From Marchantia polymorpha subsp. ruderalis (Eukaryota; Streptophyta; Marchantiopsida; Marchantiales; Marchantiaceae): a stretch of DNA of 64,000 bases. Of the stretch, positions 25,846-37,615 are shown piece by piece. Within the stretch, counting starts at the first letter, position 1. Each line of letters opens with the position of its first letter. Made by a program: the position numbers and the translations under genes. Under the pieces are notes generated by a model. The model made no database searches, was not told where the DNA came from, and saw nothing but the letters and a program-made list of their open reading frames with translations. The DNA lies in the NCBI GenBank assembly GCA_037833965.1, contig AP031358.1, positions 3,232,001 through 3,296,000 of the forward strand, given 5' to 3'.

Positions 25846-28475
25846 CTTGAATTCAGCTCTTAGGCACGTACCATGTAGTCTATACTGAAAAACTTTTTGC
25901 CAATTTCTCTCGCTCATCGAGTAATAGCCGAACTTGAAGATCCACAACAAAAAGAAAAACAACACTGTCGCACGAGTTCTTGTGTGAATTTTGCATGCGC
26001 TCCAAACTGATTTGAGTTTGCTGATTTTCCGTCTAATTTGACGAAAAAATTTCTAGGCAAATTTTGTCATCCGACTTGAATCTCCTTAATGTATCTAATT
26101 GTCTAGTATAATTTTTTTCCACTTTGGTCTGAACTGCATGCTCCACTCTTTTGGAAATCAAGAATTCTGCAAGTCGTGTTGATTACAAGTTCATAGGTTA
26201 GTCTAATTGAAACTCGGACCAATCAAAACTATGCTTGACGATTTGTGTGTTGGTTTAGTCACTTCGTTTCGAACAAACAAACTGGCAGTACGTCTCAATA
26301 ACCGTTAGCTCGTCTCATAACAATTTGCACAAGATCTTTAAGGTAGCTCGAAGTTGAAAACTCTAAATCACTGTAAGTTCAAAAATCTCTCAAACAATTT
26401 TAATGTAAAAAAAAACCTTCAACAGCACCTGTCACTGAAAGAGCCGAGACATTTGTCAGCAAACTCAGAAACGGGAAACTGTTGAGAACAAAAAAACATC
26501 AGTGTCAAAAACTACAAGCCGAAACCTTGCTATAATACCAATAGAATACGTAAAATCAAAAAAATTCAATGACGCACTCACGCTAACAACCAAACCATGA
26601 ACACAAGAGACATTAGTGTATAATGTGGTTCACCCTCAAGGGTACGTTCACAGAGTAATACACGCTCAGTTGAAAGCACAACAATACCTGTAGCGTAGAA
26701 GCATCAGGGTATATATATACCCAACACAAGCGATCAATCTCAGCTATAAATAGCTACACATGAGATTACTCCTTAAGCGTAATTAACATCAACGTAATTT
26801 TCATAATTACATATGAAAAAATTTGATTGATCAAATATATAAATATTTATGATATGATATATTCATCAAATGTGAGATCAAAAAATGATTTTAAAAATAT
26901 ATTTTCAATGCTTAAAAATCTATATATTGCATGAAATGAGTTTTGCAAGTTCAAATTTTTCACGAAAAGATAAAATATTCATATTGAAATTTTACTTGAA
27001 ATCTGAAATTTATATATTATATTCAAATAGAAAAATTCTTGAAGTTGTTATTTCGAGTGACAGATATGAGATATAGTCGTATATTTTTTGGTTGAATTTA
27101 AGCCTTTTTATCTTGAAGTGAAAAAATTCAATTTTTTATATTTATATTTTTTTGGAACAAATAATATATTTCTTACATTAATTTTAATTTCTTATTTATA
27201 ATATTTAAAAAATCCCATCTTAACGTTTAAAAAAATTAAGCTATATATTAATTATATAACATAAACATGTAAAAAATCTATATAGGAGTAAAATCAATCC
27301 AAAAAAATATGCAAATTGTCTGCATTCATTCATTTTAAGTTGCTAGTATAATAAGATATACATTCACTATTTCAAATATATTAATGATGAAAATTACTTG
27401 TTCATATCAGATTTTGTGTTAAAAAATGATCAAATTTTTTAATTTTTGATATTATGATATAGAAATTATAAATCAATAGATGTTTTTGTCATACCTTTGT
27501 AAGCATCTCATAAGTTTAATCATTTTACAAAAATATGATTGTAATATACTTAACTATACATATTGTTAAAAATTGAAAAATGTAAATCTTATGCTGCAAT
27601 AAAAAATGAAATTATGCTAAAATAAAAATTCTTTGATAAACTTAGATTTTTTTACTACGTGAATTTTTGATTAAATATTAACAACTTAATTTTTTGTAAT
27701 AAGTAGTAAATTATTATTTTTTGATAATTAAATCTTTTGCAAAAGATTTGCATTTAACAAAAAATTTTGTTCATGCATTGGCATGAGTTTGGATTGTTGT
27801 GTCTAGTGTATATTGCTTGACCTTTTTTGAATAAATCATTTGAGGATCACATGAAACTAACTTTGCAACAATGTTGACAATGTGCAACGAATTGCGTTTT
27901 GGAAAAATATACCAAAATTTTAATTCAATTATAAAAAATTTATTATTTCTGTTTAAACTTTGAAATATATATTTCATGCATATGTGTATTGCAATCATGC
28001 AAGTTCATAATGGTATTCAAAAATAATTAGTGAAATATGTTGTTGTGTATTGAACAAAGAAAAATACTTCAAAATATAGAGAGGAGTTTTTATTTCTTGA
28101 AAGATAAAAATAATTATTTATGCTTTCAAATTTAAATTTTTTTGAAATTTAGATGAGTTATATTAGAAAAAAAACCATTTAAACTTATTTTTATACAAAA
28201 TCATAATTCTGTTAATATGTAATCTGTGTATTTTCAATTTAAAAAAAATCGAATATTCATAATATTTTTGATCAAAATAAGAGCAGAAAATTTTATGTTT
28301 TGATTCTTTAAAGATGTAAATTTTTTTTCAATTGAGCCAATTAATGAAAATAAAAAAAATTATTTAAATCAAGGATTTTGATTTTCAAAAATAAAAATAC
28401 GATCACGTGTTGGCAAAATAATTTCTTTTCATATAAAATTCAAGGAATTTTACAATTCAAAGCAAACAAACATTG
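25846..28475. other. AT-rich intergenic DNA, possible LTR remnant
   Basis: No gene seen. At about 26570-26790 there is a less AT-rich patch with two TATA-like boxes (TATATATATACCC and CTATAAATAGC), suggestive of an old LTR promoter, but no partner copy or termini were found. 26.8-28.4 kb is very AT-rich. Confidence 0.45.
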
Positions 28476-29235
28476 ATAGTTGTGGTAGCGCAGTTTTTGT
28501 TTTTTTTGGAAATAAAGCATGTTTTTGAATAGTAAGTACCACAGTAGTAGTTGTAAATAAGAATCAGTACTTGAAAAGGAAGTATAAAAGGAATGACGAC
28601 AAAAGGGAGGAAGGGCTTCCTCCGAAGGCAGTTGGGTGCCTTAGGCGGGACGGGCGGTTGAAGCTGCAGGAACGCGAGGGGTGGTGTAAGCTTCATGCGC
28701 GCCTTCGGCGGTAATGCCTTCGGCCGAAGCGCCTTCGGCGGAAGGAAGTGCCTTCGGCTCAAGCTCCTTTGGCGGAGGCTTTACTGCGGAAGACGTATGA
28801 AGCATTAGAGAAGCATTACGAAGCTCTTTCGGCGGAAGACGTGACCTTCGTCGCTAGGTTTCGCCTTCGGCTGAAGCGCCTTTGGCAGAAGCAGGGAAGG
28901 AAAGGAAAACGGCGGAAGGGAGTGCCTTCGTCACTAGCGCCTTCGGCGGTACGCGAAAGGAGATCTACTCCGGCGGAAATCGGCGCGATTATGTCAAATG
29001 CACAAGTGTGGGAGTCCACGCAACGCCGGAGCGTGTATTCGCGTGTGCGAAGCGGACTGTTACACCTCATCGCCGGCACAGCATTCAAGCGGCCCATTGC
29101 CAAGTCTAAATGTCGAGCTTGACAATTCTTGATGGGCAGAGGGGGGAAGCTCACTCACGCATTACCGATTTCGCGCCTATCCGAACTTTCAACGCATAGT
29201 AGCAGCAGGAGCACGTAGCGATTGTCAAGAATTCG

Positions 29236-31552
29236 ATGGCCAAGTCCATTCCATTGTCCTACTACGGGTGCCGCAAGTTGGATTGAGGGCATTCCAAGAT
29301 GAATTGATAGCGGTGAAGCTCGATTTCCTTTTGTGGGGATGGAATTGGGTGTGCCCGTCGATGGTCTGGGGGTGGCTGCGCGAGAAGGACCAGCCTCCGC
29401 GAGGTAATCGACCGCACTCGGAGAGATGGCGAGTGAGTGATTGGGAGCAGGTCTTGGGAAGATGTGCGGGAGAGGAATGTGACCTCCTATTTGACAGCAA
29501 GAGTGTGCATCTCTCGAAAGAAGAAGAGGCTACCTTTGGCGCCCTTTTCAAGAATCGCAAGTCGAGCAAGAACAGGTACAAGACCCGTGAATAGGTTGAT
29601 CGCAAGCAGACGAATGTCGCGGTAGCACTCCTCCAGATTTTGCAGCCGCACAGGACTACCTACATGTCGTCTTGGCAAGTGAAATTTGTGGTGCTGGCGC
29701 TGGCAGGTACCCCAATTCATTGAGCTCGCATTTTGTGGAAGGTCACGCGTCAGCATGCAGGAGAGGAGAAGGGAGGATCGATTAATCACCTTTCCCCTTT
29801 CTTGATAAATTTTTATCGGTCGATGGGGTGTCTTACAACGGAAGAGAAGATACAATTTTCCTTGCTGTCGCGGACGAATCCGGAAAGGCTTGTGAGGGAT
29901 GTCGAGGTTGATACCGACCCCAACGAAGTGCCCGCCATCACACCACCAGCCCGACTGAGAGCAGAGGAAGAGCCAAGGGGAGCGCGGGCACCCCGGAAGC
30001 AGAAATTTGATGGAGAAACAGGATTGAGTTGGCGAGAATTGCTCGCTGTCCAAGCGAGGCGTCGGGCGATCAACGAGCAAGCCCGACCAAAGCAGAAGGC
30101 TCGCAAACTGATTTTGCCAGCGGGCAGCAGCGCGGACACGGGGCGAGCTGCAATGGCGAGGAACTCACCTTCCTCCGAAGAGTATGTGAGTACAGAGGTT
30201 CTTGGGAGGTCAACTGACCTCCCTGCGCCGAAGGCACGAGTGCCTTCGGAGGAAGCACTTAGGCCTTCGGGCCACAGCGGAAGGCGTGCGGCAACGGCCA
30301 GAATGCTTGCGCAGGAGAGGTGCTTGCCTTCAGAGCAAGTACCGTTTGAGGACACGACTTCGGAGCAAGGGCATTCGGCGCAGGCGCCTTCTGCGCAGGA
30401 GCAGTTCAGGGTGGTGCCTTCGGCGCTGAAACTCCCAGAGAGCATTCGTACGGGCGAAGGCAGGGATGCGGAGACACGTGTGCCTTCGGCGGAAGCGCCT
30501 TCGGCGAGACCAGATTGGAAAGATGTAGTGGTCCGCTTGGGGCAGGTTCTCCCACCCCGTTGGAAGTACTAGCAGGGCATGGAGTGGAGGCCGTAGCAGA
30601 GGAGGCTGCGAGGCCCAGTGCTAGAGAATCGTCTAGGATTTCTGCAACGACAGAAATCTTGGAGACAGAAGAGGACACGCCTTCGAAGGAAGAGAAGCTA
30701 CATCGACCGGAGTGCTTTGCGAGCAAGTGGTACTGCTACTCCGGTACCTTGATCGCAAGGCGACCAAGTACAAGGATCCCCATCAGTGTGGATCCTATGT
30801 TGAGCTGGTCCAAAATCGGACGCGGATCAAAGTGGCGACGAATCCCGAATTGATGGTCCTGGACCATCAATTCGAAGTATCGGCAGTTGAAGGAGCGCTT
30901 TAACTTTCTGCATGGTCAATTTGCCTTAGCTCGGAAACTGCAGAAGGCGGCGCTTAAGCTGTGAGATGAGATGGTGACCAATGCGCGGCGCGAAATTGAT
31001 GAGCTGCGTGCGAAAGTCCAGACGGACTCCAGTGTCGAGCAGATTCAAATCCGCAATCTGGCTAATGAGCTCCTGCGGAAGACACAGGCGTTAGAGCAGA
31101 ACGAGGCCGCTAGAAAGGCAGACGAGGAGTTGCTGGGTTGACTGCAGTCGCAGTGCGACAAATTGAGGACGCAGCGGGCGGCAGCGGAGTTACAGTTGGC
31201 AGAGGTTGAAGGCCACAACTGGCGCGCGACAGATCGCACGCGGGAGGAATTAGTTTTGCGGGTTGACCGTTGTTGGAGAGGTTATGCTCGCTGGGAGATT
31301 GCGGCGCGGGAGAGTATGACGTTGCGCGAACTTGAGATGCGTGCGATAGCTTTGATGGCTGGCAACGGACAAAGTCGGCGGCGAGTGGCAAAGCGGTTAA
31401 AGTCATTCTTGTCCAAGTCGCGGGACGCCGTTGCGAACCTCGAGGCAGAGGTTACCGAGGTGTTGCGGCGGCTCGGACTACATAGAAGAGCAGACGAGTG
31501 GACGGGTAGGGAATTAGTGGGTCGTCGGCCGACTCATAGGAGGCATAGCTGA
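29236..31552 (+). pseudogene. E-family protein, broken copy (E1)
   Basis: The alignable part begins PQVGLRAFQDELIAVKLDF at about 29271 and follows the E3 protein to its end (about 31552). Breaks: a 7-base length difference just after the ATG that shifts frame, TAG at about 29592, TGA at about 29721 in place of a conserved tryptophan, and frame changes near 30.54, 30.7 and 30.9-31.16 kb. Recognisable parts: N-terminal conserved domain (to about 29890), Pro/Ser/Ala/Arg-rich middle with APSA-type repeats written in CGCCTTCGGCG, the LLRYLDRKATKY block (about 30740), a heptad-rich coiled coil and the C-terminal YARWEIAARE...RRLGL segment. No protease, reverse transcriptase, integrase or DDE motif seen. 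Confidence 0.85.
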
Positions 31553-31588
31553 TGAGGTAGAGTGTTAGGTAGTTTGGATTTTAGAGTG

Positions 31589-31595
31589 TATAAAG
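31589..31595 (+). promoter_or_regulatory. Conserved TATA box downstream of the E gene (E1)
   Basis: TATAAAG in GAGTGTATAAAGTAG. The same box at the same place occurs in E3 (40203) and E2 (43831), followed by similar sequence (AAGGCGTTxxGCCTTGGG). Confidence 0.6.
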
Positions 31596-32518
31596 TAGTC
31601 CAAGGCGTTGGCCTTGGGGATTTTTCCAGTTTCGCGAACTCAAGTTCAGGGAGCGTTTTCTCTGCGTGTTTGTGTCTTTTGTTCTGTCAACACGCAAGAG
31701 GAGCTATACCTTGTCGAAGTTACCGCATTTTATAGCAGAAGAACTTCGTCCGAATGTTTTGTACTAGCATATTGGCTAGTCAATATTTAAGCAAGTTCGG
31801 ACTTACACCTTCGGACGTTTTTACCTGATTGTACTCCTTCGGGATCTTCCCCCCTGAATACCAAAGTGAAGTTTTGTTAACTTCAGAGTAAACATTGGTT
31901 GGTTTCAGGTTGAGTGTGTTAAGCTGCCACAGGCGCCTTTGGGGGTAGCCTTCGCAATATTTCTGGGAATGACATTTGCCTGAGAATTCAAACTCGTCAA
32001 GAGACTGTTGAGATGTAACACTGGATCTTTTCTCTCTTAGTTACTCAGTTCGGACATCTGTATTCTCTGCGCGTTTTGTCAGTTGAGTGTGTTGTTCACC
32101 GCGTAAGAGTGACTTTGGTTTGACGAAGGTACCGCATCTGAAGTAGGAATTCCAATCCGAATGCTCTGCACTAGCAGTGGGTAGTGACAGGGTTTAAGCA
32201 AGTTCGGAGTTGGTAGCTACCTGCAGATCCTCTGAGTGTACTCTTGGGAAACTTCCCCTTGAATCTTAGGTGGAGGTCCTGATCGACCTCTAAGTTGTGC
32301 ATTTACAGTTTCAGGTGTGTGTTTGGGGTGTACTACGCTGCATTGTGTGTACACCGAGTGACATCTGAGTTGAGCACTTGCAATATTTCTGGGAGTGACA
32401 GAAGCCTGAGAATTCAAACTCCTCAATAAACTGTTAAAACGTGACGCTTTGTACTCTGTGTGTTGTTTCTGTCCTTGTGGGTTCGATCCTTTAGCCTTGG
32501 GTGGGTTATCACAATAGT

Positions 32519-33165
32519 TGATCATCAAAACTAATTGATCATCATCTCAACAAACAAAACAATCTTGAAATACAATTCAAGCATGATCAGTTTCAAATAA
32601 ATCAAACATTAATGACATCTTTGTCAAGAATAGAATTTGAAAAATTGACATATAAGACTGAAAGGTCTGTTCTTTTGAAAATTCAACATCAAAATTAAGA
32701 TAAATATATTAATCAATTGATTGATATGGTTTTGTGTGAGTGAAAAAACACATATTGACAAAGTTAATTAAAAAAAACCTTAGATTGATAAATATTTTGG
32801 CTTAAATGAAAGTAAAAAGTCAACATATAGTCTTATAAACATTTTAATTGTATCAAAAATTTTGAATTTCATTGTAGAACAAAATGATATCATATCAATG
32901 AAGGAAGATAAAGAGAAAACATTATCCAAGCAACTGTTGCAACAAATTACAAGCAAATAGACAGATTCACACAAGAAAACAAAGAATATGTGGTTTGTAA
33001 TGTAGATTATGTCAACAAAAACACTCAATATTTTACAAATAATGTTTAGTGCTGCAAATATTCTTGTCACGCTAAATAGTATAGCCGACATTATAGTAGA
33101 ACATTGACACTAGCAAACAATAAAATCTCTAAAACCAAGTCTGCCAAATTGCCAAAGTCAAATCT
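32519..33165. other. AT-rich DNA
   Basis: Nothing recognisable. The longest frame is 103 codons, in AT-rich low-complexity context. Confidence 0.5.
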
Positions 33166-33590
33166 TGCAAGACTGGTTGTTGTATTTGTGAACTAGTATT
33201 AGAATTAACCCATGAGTTGATCATGATTATCTTGATTATGATTAAGTTAAACTAGTTATGAATAAGTTTAGCTATGATGTTTATACTTGGCAGAATAATA
33301 AAGGTAACTCTAGAAGATTTGAGTGAGCATTTTTATATTGTCGTCTATCAAAGTATTATACTCTTGGAATTTAGACTTTGATAGAAGACAATATTATATG
33401 TATGTATTATTCCATGTTAGTTTTGATAGATTTGACTAAATAAAGTAGATTTCACTGATCATAAGAAAACGAAAGTTAACTTAGTGACAAGTGAAAATTG
33501 TAAAACTTTGAATGTCTCAAATGTTGAACTTAATTCCATTTTTGGATTAAATCCAATTAGATTAACTTTGAAACGGTCAGTTGGCACTAA
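33166..33590 (+). mobile_element. Decayed partial LT LTR, plus orientation
   Basis: Begins TGCAAGACTGGTTGTTG and follows the reverse complement of the other LT LTRs through the TAGTTATGAATAAG..., CTCTAGAAGATTTGAGTGAGC and TTGGAATTTAGACTT blocks. It is clearly more diverged, and the 3' half is missing beyond about 33590. Confidence 0.7.
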
Positions 33591-33813
33591 GATATATATA
33601 TATTACCCATCTCTCTTTAGTATACTTCCGCCTGACTTTCCGTGGTTGTAGCCCGTAGTATGATGTACTTTCCTTGTGTTTGTGTACTGGTGCTATTGTC
33701 ACTTTTTGAATCTCGGCAATTATCATTAAAAAAATGATATTAGAGTTCTTAGATGAGAAGTGAAAGAATTCAGATTGCATATACATGAGAAAGTAGATTA
33801 AAAGATAGATCAA

Positions 33814-33998
33814 CAATCAATAAAAAATATTTTAAAATGCTTCAAAAAAATATTTTTTGGTCCATAAGATCACCTTTCTCTCTAAAAGAGTATATTTTAA
33901 TCTAGAGAAGAACTTTTATTATTTTTCTTGAGAGAGAAATGATATTAAGGATAAAAAATAATATTTTCAAAGCATTTTTCATTTTTTTTTATTGATTG
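33814..33998. mobile_element. Small AT-rich foldback element (MITE-like)
   Basis: The first ~50 bases (CAATCAATAAAAAATATTTT...GGTCC) and the last ~50 are inverted copies around a short centre with CTCTCTCTAAAAGAG and CTTGAGAGAGAAA. Total 185 bp. The target duplication is ambiguous. Superfamily not assignable. Confidence 0.65.
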
Positions 33999-34460
33999 TA
34001 AAGTGGAGGTTCAGGTATATTTCAATTTCTGTTTTAAATCTAGATCATATGTTTATAAAAAGTTTAGTGTAAACTTTTGTGCAAAACATTATAATTTAGT
34101 GACTAAGAGAGTGAATTTTCTTCATGACTAGCACCGATTATGAAATGAAGCTTTTCAAATAGTAAAAGGCTGGAAATTTTTAGGGAGATAACTCTTAAAC
34201 ATAAAAGGCCGAAATAAGATGTTTCAACATGAGACTCAATCAACATCTCGTGATTATGACATAAAGTGTTGGAAGTTAAAGAGGTTTTCATGTGTACCAA
34301 AAGTTTGCTCTCAAGAAAAGTTGTACGGAGTAAAATATTTTTTCTTTATCTAAAATCAACCTTTGAAAATTTGTATGAGTGTGTATTAAAAGATAATTTA
34401 TGAGAGATTTCACTAAAAGATCATTTCTTAAGAGAAAGTTATGTTGTTTTGAAGTCAGGG
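33999..34460. repeat. Left arm (outer part) of an old large inverted repeat
   Basis: The reverse complement aligns by eye with 57239-57510: ATACACACTCATACAAATTTT, GAGAGCAAACTTTTGGTAC, TTTAACTTCCAA and CATATGATCTAGA occur in the same order. The arm is broken by an inserted dispersed repeat (about 34048-34266) and by CV-1 at 34461, and resumes at 50639. Confidence 0.75.
34101..34266. repeat. Dispersed repeat copy R1
   Basis: A core of about 166 bp matching 60451-60630 in the same orientation (shared blocks TCTTCATGACTA, GAAATGAAGCTTTTCAAATA, GTAAAAGGCTGGAAA, GAGACTCAATCAACATCTCG). Here it sits as an insertion of about 220 bp relative to the other inverted-repeat arm, so it is or was mobile. 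No clear termini. Confidence 0.7.
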
Positions 34461-34669
34461 TGTAACACTAGGGTTTAGAGAGAAGTTCACTCGAAGATAG
34501 AAACGTAAACTCTGAAGATGAGAGATACCAACAATGGTTCTTCTCTCCCTTATATAGCTCTCACCAACAAGTACAAGGTGATAAGATCTAATCCCCACCA
34601 TCCATCCCACTCCTAGTGGATGGATGACGTGGCGGATAACCCTAACAAGCACACGGATCGCGGACGTGG
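34461..34669 (-). repeat. CV-1 3' LTR, distal part
   Basis: Matches the first 209 bases of the 408-bp LTR in plus coordinates, from TGTAACACTAGGG to GGACGTGG, where E2 is inserted. The last five bases (CGTGG, 34665-34669) are E2's target duplication. Confidence 0.95.
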
Positions 34670-36124
34670 TGTGGTACCCCACTTTTGGTATTTTTGAGGA
34701 AATTAAAACATTTTTGGAAAATTGTACTGCGGCAGCAGTGTAAATAGCCTTCGGTGCATCAAAACAGAGTGAAATTAGAAGATCGCAGAGATTCTCGAGA
34801 GAACTCGTAGAATCCAGGAGTTGGGTGCAACGCAGGAGCGCCAGACACCACCCTACATGCGGGCTCTGAAAGGAATAACCCCTTCGGCGCTGCGCCTTCG
34901 GCGCTAGAGGAATCCTTCATAACTTGGTCAATTCCCAAACGCCTTGACTTGGTTAGGATCTCGTTGGAAAGAGCTTGACGCGTTGATTCTAACGAGCCCA
35001 AGAACGCCACGAATGGATGAGGACTCCGGGAGTTATGAAGGTCGCAAGATACTCAGCTTCTCGCTTACGAGTAGGCGAGGAAAGTTTGTCCTATGCGCGG
35101 ACGAAGGCAGTTTGCCTACGCGTAGGCGAAATAGGGTTTGACGTCGGCGCGATGTCCGCCGCGAATGTCGCCTACTCGTAGGCGAGGAAACCTCTGCCCA
35201 GGCGGACGAGCGAAGTCCGCCTACGCACAGGCGCTTCGGCGTCGGCGGAAAATCCGCCTTCGGCCCTAGAAATGCGCCTTCGGGGTTAGAAATTGTACGG
35301 CGCCTTCGGCGCCAGCGCAGCAGCGCGGACCCACCGGAGTAGTAAAATCCGTACGGACCGTACGGACGGAACGGATGAGTGCGCCTTCGGTCGGACGGAG
35401 TTACGGCGACAAGAGCGCCGACGGAGAGGCGAGAAATGGACAGACTAGACGGAGCCTGTTGACCGCGGTCAACGCCTTCGGCGCCAGCGCGGACGGAATT
35501 CGACTACGCGTAGGCGAGCGCCTACGCACAGGCATATGAAGTTCCGCGCCGGCGGAGATTCCGCTAGGGATTCCGCCTACGCAGAAGGGAGTTCAACTTT
35601 TGTCCGATGCGAGGACGATCGCCTTCGGCGGAGGGGGATTGGCCGAAGAGTGGTACGAACGAGTGTAGCGCGCAAGGCGAGAAATCCGCCTTCGGCGCTG
35701 CGCACCCATGTCCGCGGCATAGTACGCTAGCGGAGTTCAAATTGCCAATTCGAGCGTGTGAGTTAAGTCGGCGTCGGCGGAGCGTGAAGCCGCGCGTGAG
35801 AGAGGAGGCCGTTATAGCGCGGAGCCGGCGCGGCCATCAAGTGATTCAACCCTCACGACCGAGAGCCGACCATGACCTTCGACCAGGAGACGGAGGGCGC
35901 CCCATTCTTGAATTCGCGATTTCATTTTCTAGTGCGAGCTGCGCGCGTCCACCTGCTTGCTGTTGAACATTCTAGACATCGCCGCGCGGAGGATTACTTG
36001 TTGATTGAGAGAGAATTGAGTGCGCGCGATTTGGAATTGAGGGAGATTAGAATTTGCACAGGGAGCAAGAAGCTCAAGCGGAGCAGAGAGAAAAGTTGGT
36101 GAGCAAGCTAATTTCAAGAACGCG
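34670..36124 (+). promoter_or_regulatory. E2 5' region with palindromic short repeats
   Basis: Non-coding or leader DNA. It contains the terminal block shared by all copies (to about 34750), a partly broken version of the CTCGTT-CT-AACGAG palindrome (about 34981-34998), and clusters of CGCCTTCGGCG (34880-34910, 35260-35310, 35480) and CGCCTAC-type palindromes (35110-35235, 35500-35535). A frame at 35872-36102 has a counterpart upstream of the E4b gene. Confidence 0.6.
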
Positions 36125-36255
36125 ATGTCGAGACTGAACAGATTGCGGATGCTGCCGCTCCGGCTTCCACAGAACGGGTTGCGTGCCTTCGAGGAGCGGC
36201 TGATTGCAAGAAAGCTTGATTTCTTGCTGTGGGGATGGAATTACATTTGTGTAGA
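36125..36255 (+). pseudogene. E-family protein, N-terminal part (E2)
   Basis: Starts ATG at 36125 (MSRLNRLRMLPLRLPQ, matching the family start in E4b and E3) and reads through GLRAFEERLIARKLDFLLWG to CVD, where E3 is inserted after GTAGA. The coding sequence resumes at 41146 in the frame expected after removing E3 and one GTAGA copy, reading MVREWLDAERPPTRG. Confidence 0.9.
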
Positions 36256-37615
36256 TGTGGTAACACACTTTTTGTTTTTTTTGCAGAATTTAAACAATTT
36301 TAGAAAACTAGTACCGAAGCAGTGTTTGTAGTTAGAAAAGGGTACGTTAAATAGAGTGGATTGATGAGATCGTCACGAGGTCACGAAGAATCGCGTAGTC
36401 GGATGTACCAACGCCAATGTCTTCGGCGCCTTCGGCAAAAGCTCCTTTTCTGAGGTGTCCCTACTCACGCGCTTCCAGCGTATAAGGAAGCTACGCTTCC
36501 GGCCCAGACACCTCAGGAGGAGGTTTTGCTAAAGACGTCAGAAGAAGGGCCCGGACCTCTGAAGACGTCCGACCATGAGTGCGCCTTCGGCGATGCGCCG
36601 CTAGCGCGGAAAGGGAAAACCTTCATAACGATCCGAATACACGGTAGATCCAGTTGGTTGAAGTTGCATTAGAAAGAGCTCGGGACGCTCGTTCTAACGA
36701 GCCCAAGAGCGTCGGAGATGGATCAGGGACGGAGAAGTTATGAGCGTCGGAAAACTCGTAGCCGGACATGCGCCGTTCGCGCTAGGGTTCACAGCCGGAA
36801 AGGACTCCCGTACGCCCTCGGCGATGCGCCTTCGGCGGAATCGCGCGCTCATGGGAGGAAACCAACTCAGAGTCGGAAGCCCCTTTGGCGACTGCTCATG
36901 GAAGGAAAGCGCCGGTCGGATGTACGCCTCCAGCAAGGCGCTGACGGCCAGATGCGCTGGCATGATTTGCGCTGGCGGATATGCGCCGTCAGCAATGGAT
37001 GAGGCATAAAGGACAAAATAAGCGGTACGAATGCGCGCCGGCGTAATTCGCTCCGACTGGATGTGCGCCTCCAGCAAGGCGCCGACGGATAAGGAACGCG
37101 CCAGCGGCGACACGCCTCCGGTGATGGACGGGTTAGGAAAAGACAACATAGCCGACGTATACCCTGCGGCGGACTCGAGTCCGGAAGGCGGCGGCGGCGG
37201 GAGAATTCAACATTCACGCATGCGAATGCGCGCAGTGCGGAGACGTGAATTCGCGCATGCAAAGGGCGAACCGTTAGGCCGTATAGCCGGCTGCGTACGT
37301 TGTAACCAGTAAGAACGTTGGACGTTCTTGAATTCGGAGAAGAAAAGACTGCGCTCCAGTCTCATTCTCTCATTCTTGATTTTGCGATTTCCAGCTTCCA
37401 AGATTACGCGCAAAGGCGGAGAGACCTGCAGTGAGAGGAGAGAGTGCGGAGACGAGTTGCGCAAGGATCTTGACAGACCTTGGAGAGAATTGCGAGTAGC
37501 GAACTTGAGCGAGAGCGAAGAGAGAGTGAGCAGTCAGTGCTTGAGCGGCCGACGCGCAGTGGCGATTGTGAGAGAGCGAGCGAAAGAGAGAACGTTTGTG
37601 TGTGCAGGAAACGCA

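Larger units (their letters stand above)
28481..32513 (+). mobile_element. Complete E-family element E1
   Basis: 5' end TGTGGTAGCGCAG, 3' end GTGGGTTATCACA, flanked by perfect ATAGT duplications (28476-28480 and 32514-32518). Length 4,033 bp. Order: 5' region with CGCCTTCGGCG motifs (28.69-28.95 kb), one gene (29236-31552, broken), a TATA box after the gene (TATAAAG, 31589-31595), then about 920 bp without coding potential made of two diverged repeats of about 430 bp. It lacks the GCTCGTTCTAACGAGC palindrome seen in the other copies. The ends do not form long terminal repeats: the two end regions are unrelated apart from about 13 inverted bases. Confidence 0.9.

Noticed and set aside
28748-29122. 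124-codon frame in the E1 5' region
   Set aside because: Made largely of CGCCTTCGGCG motifs, which contain no stop in several phases; not conserved with the other E copies.
34455-34682. Frame with VGWMVGIRSYHLVLVGESYIRERR recurring near 23748, 50168, 50959 and 56556
   Set aside because: Chance open reading through the U3/R part of the same 408-bp LTR, and including the TATA box; it is present only because the LTR is repeated.
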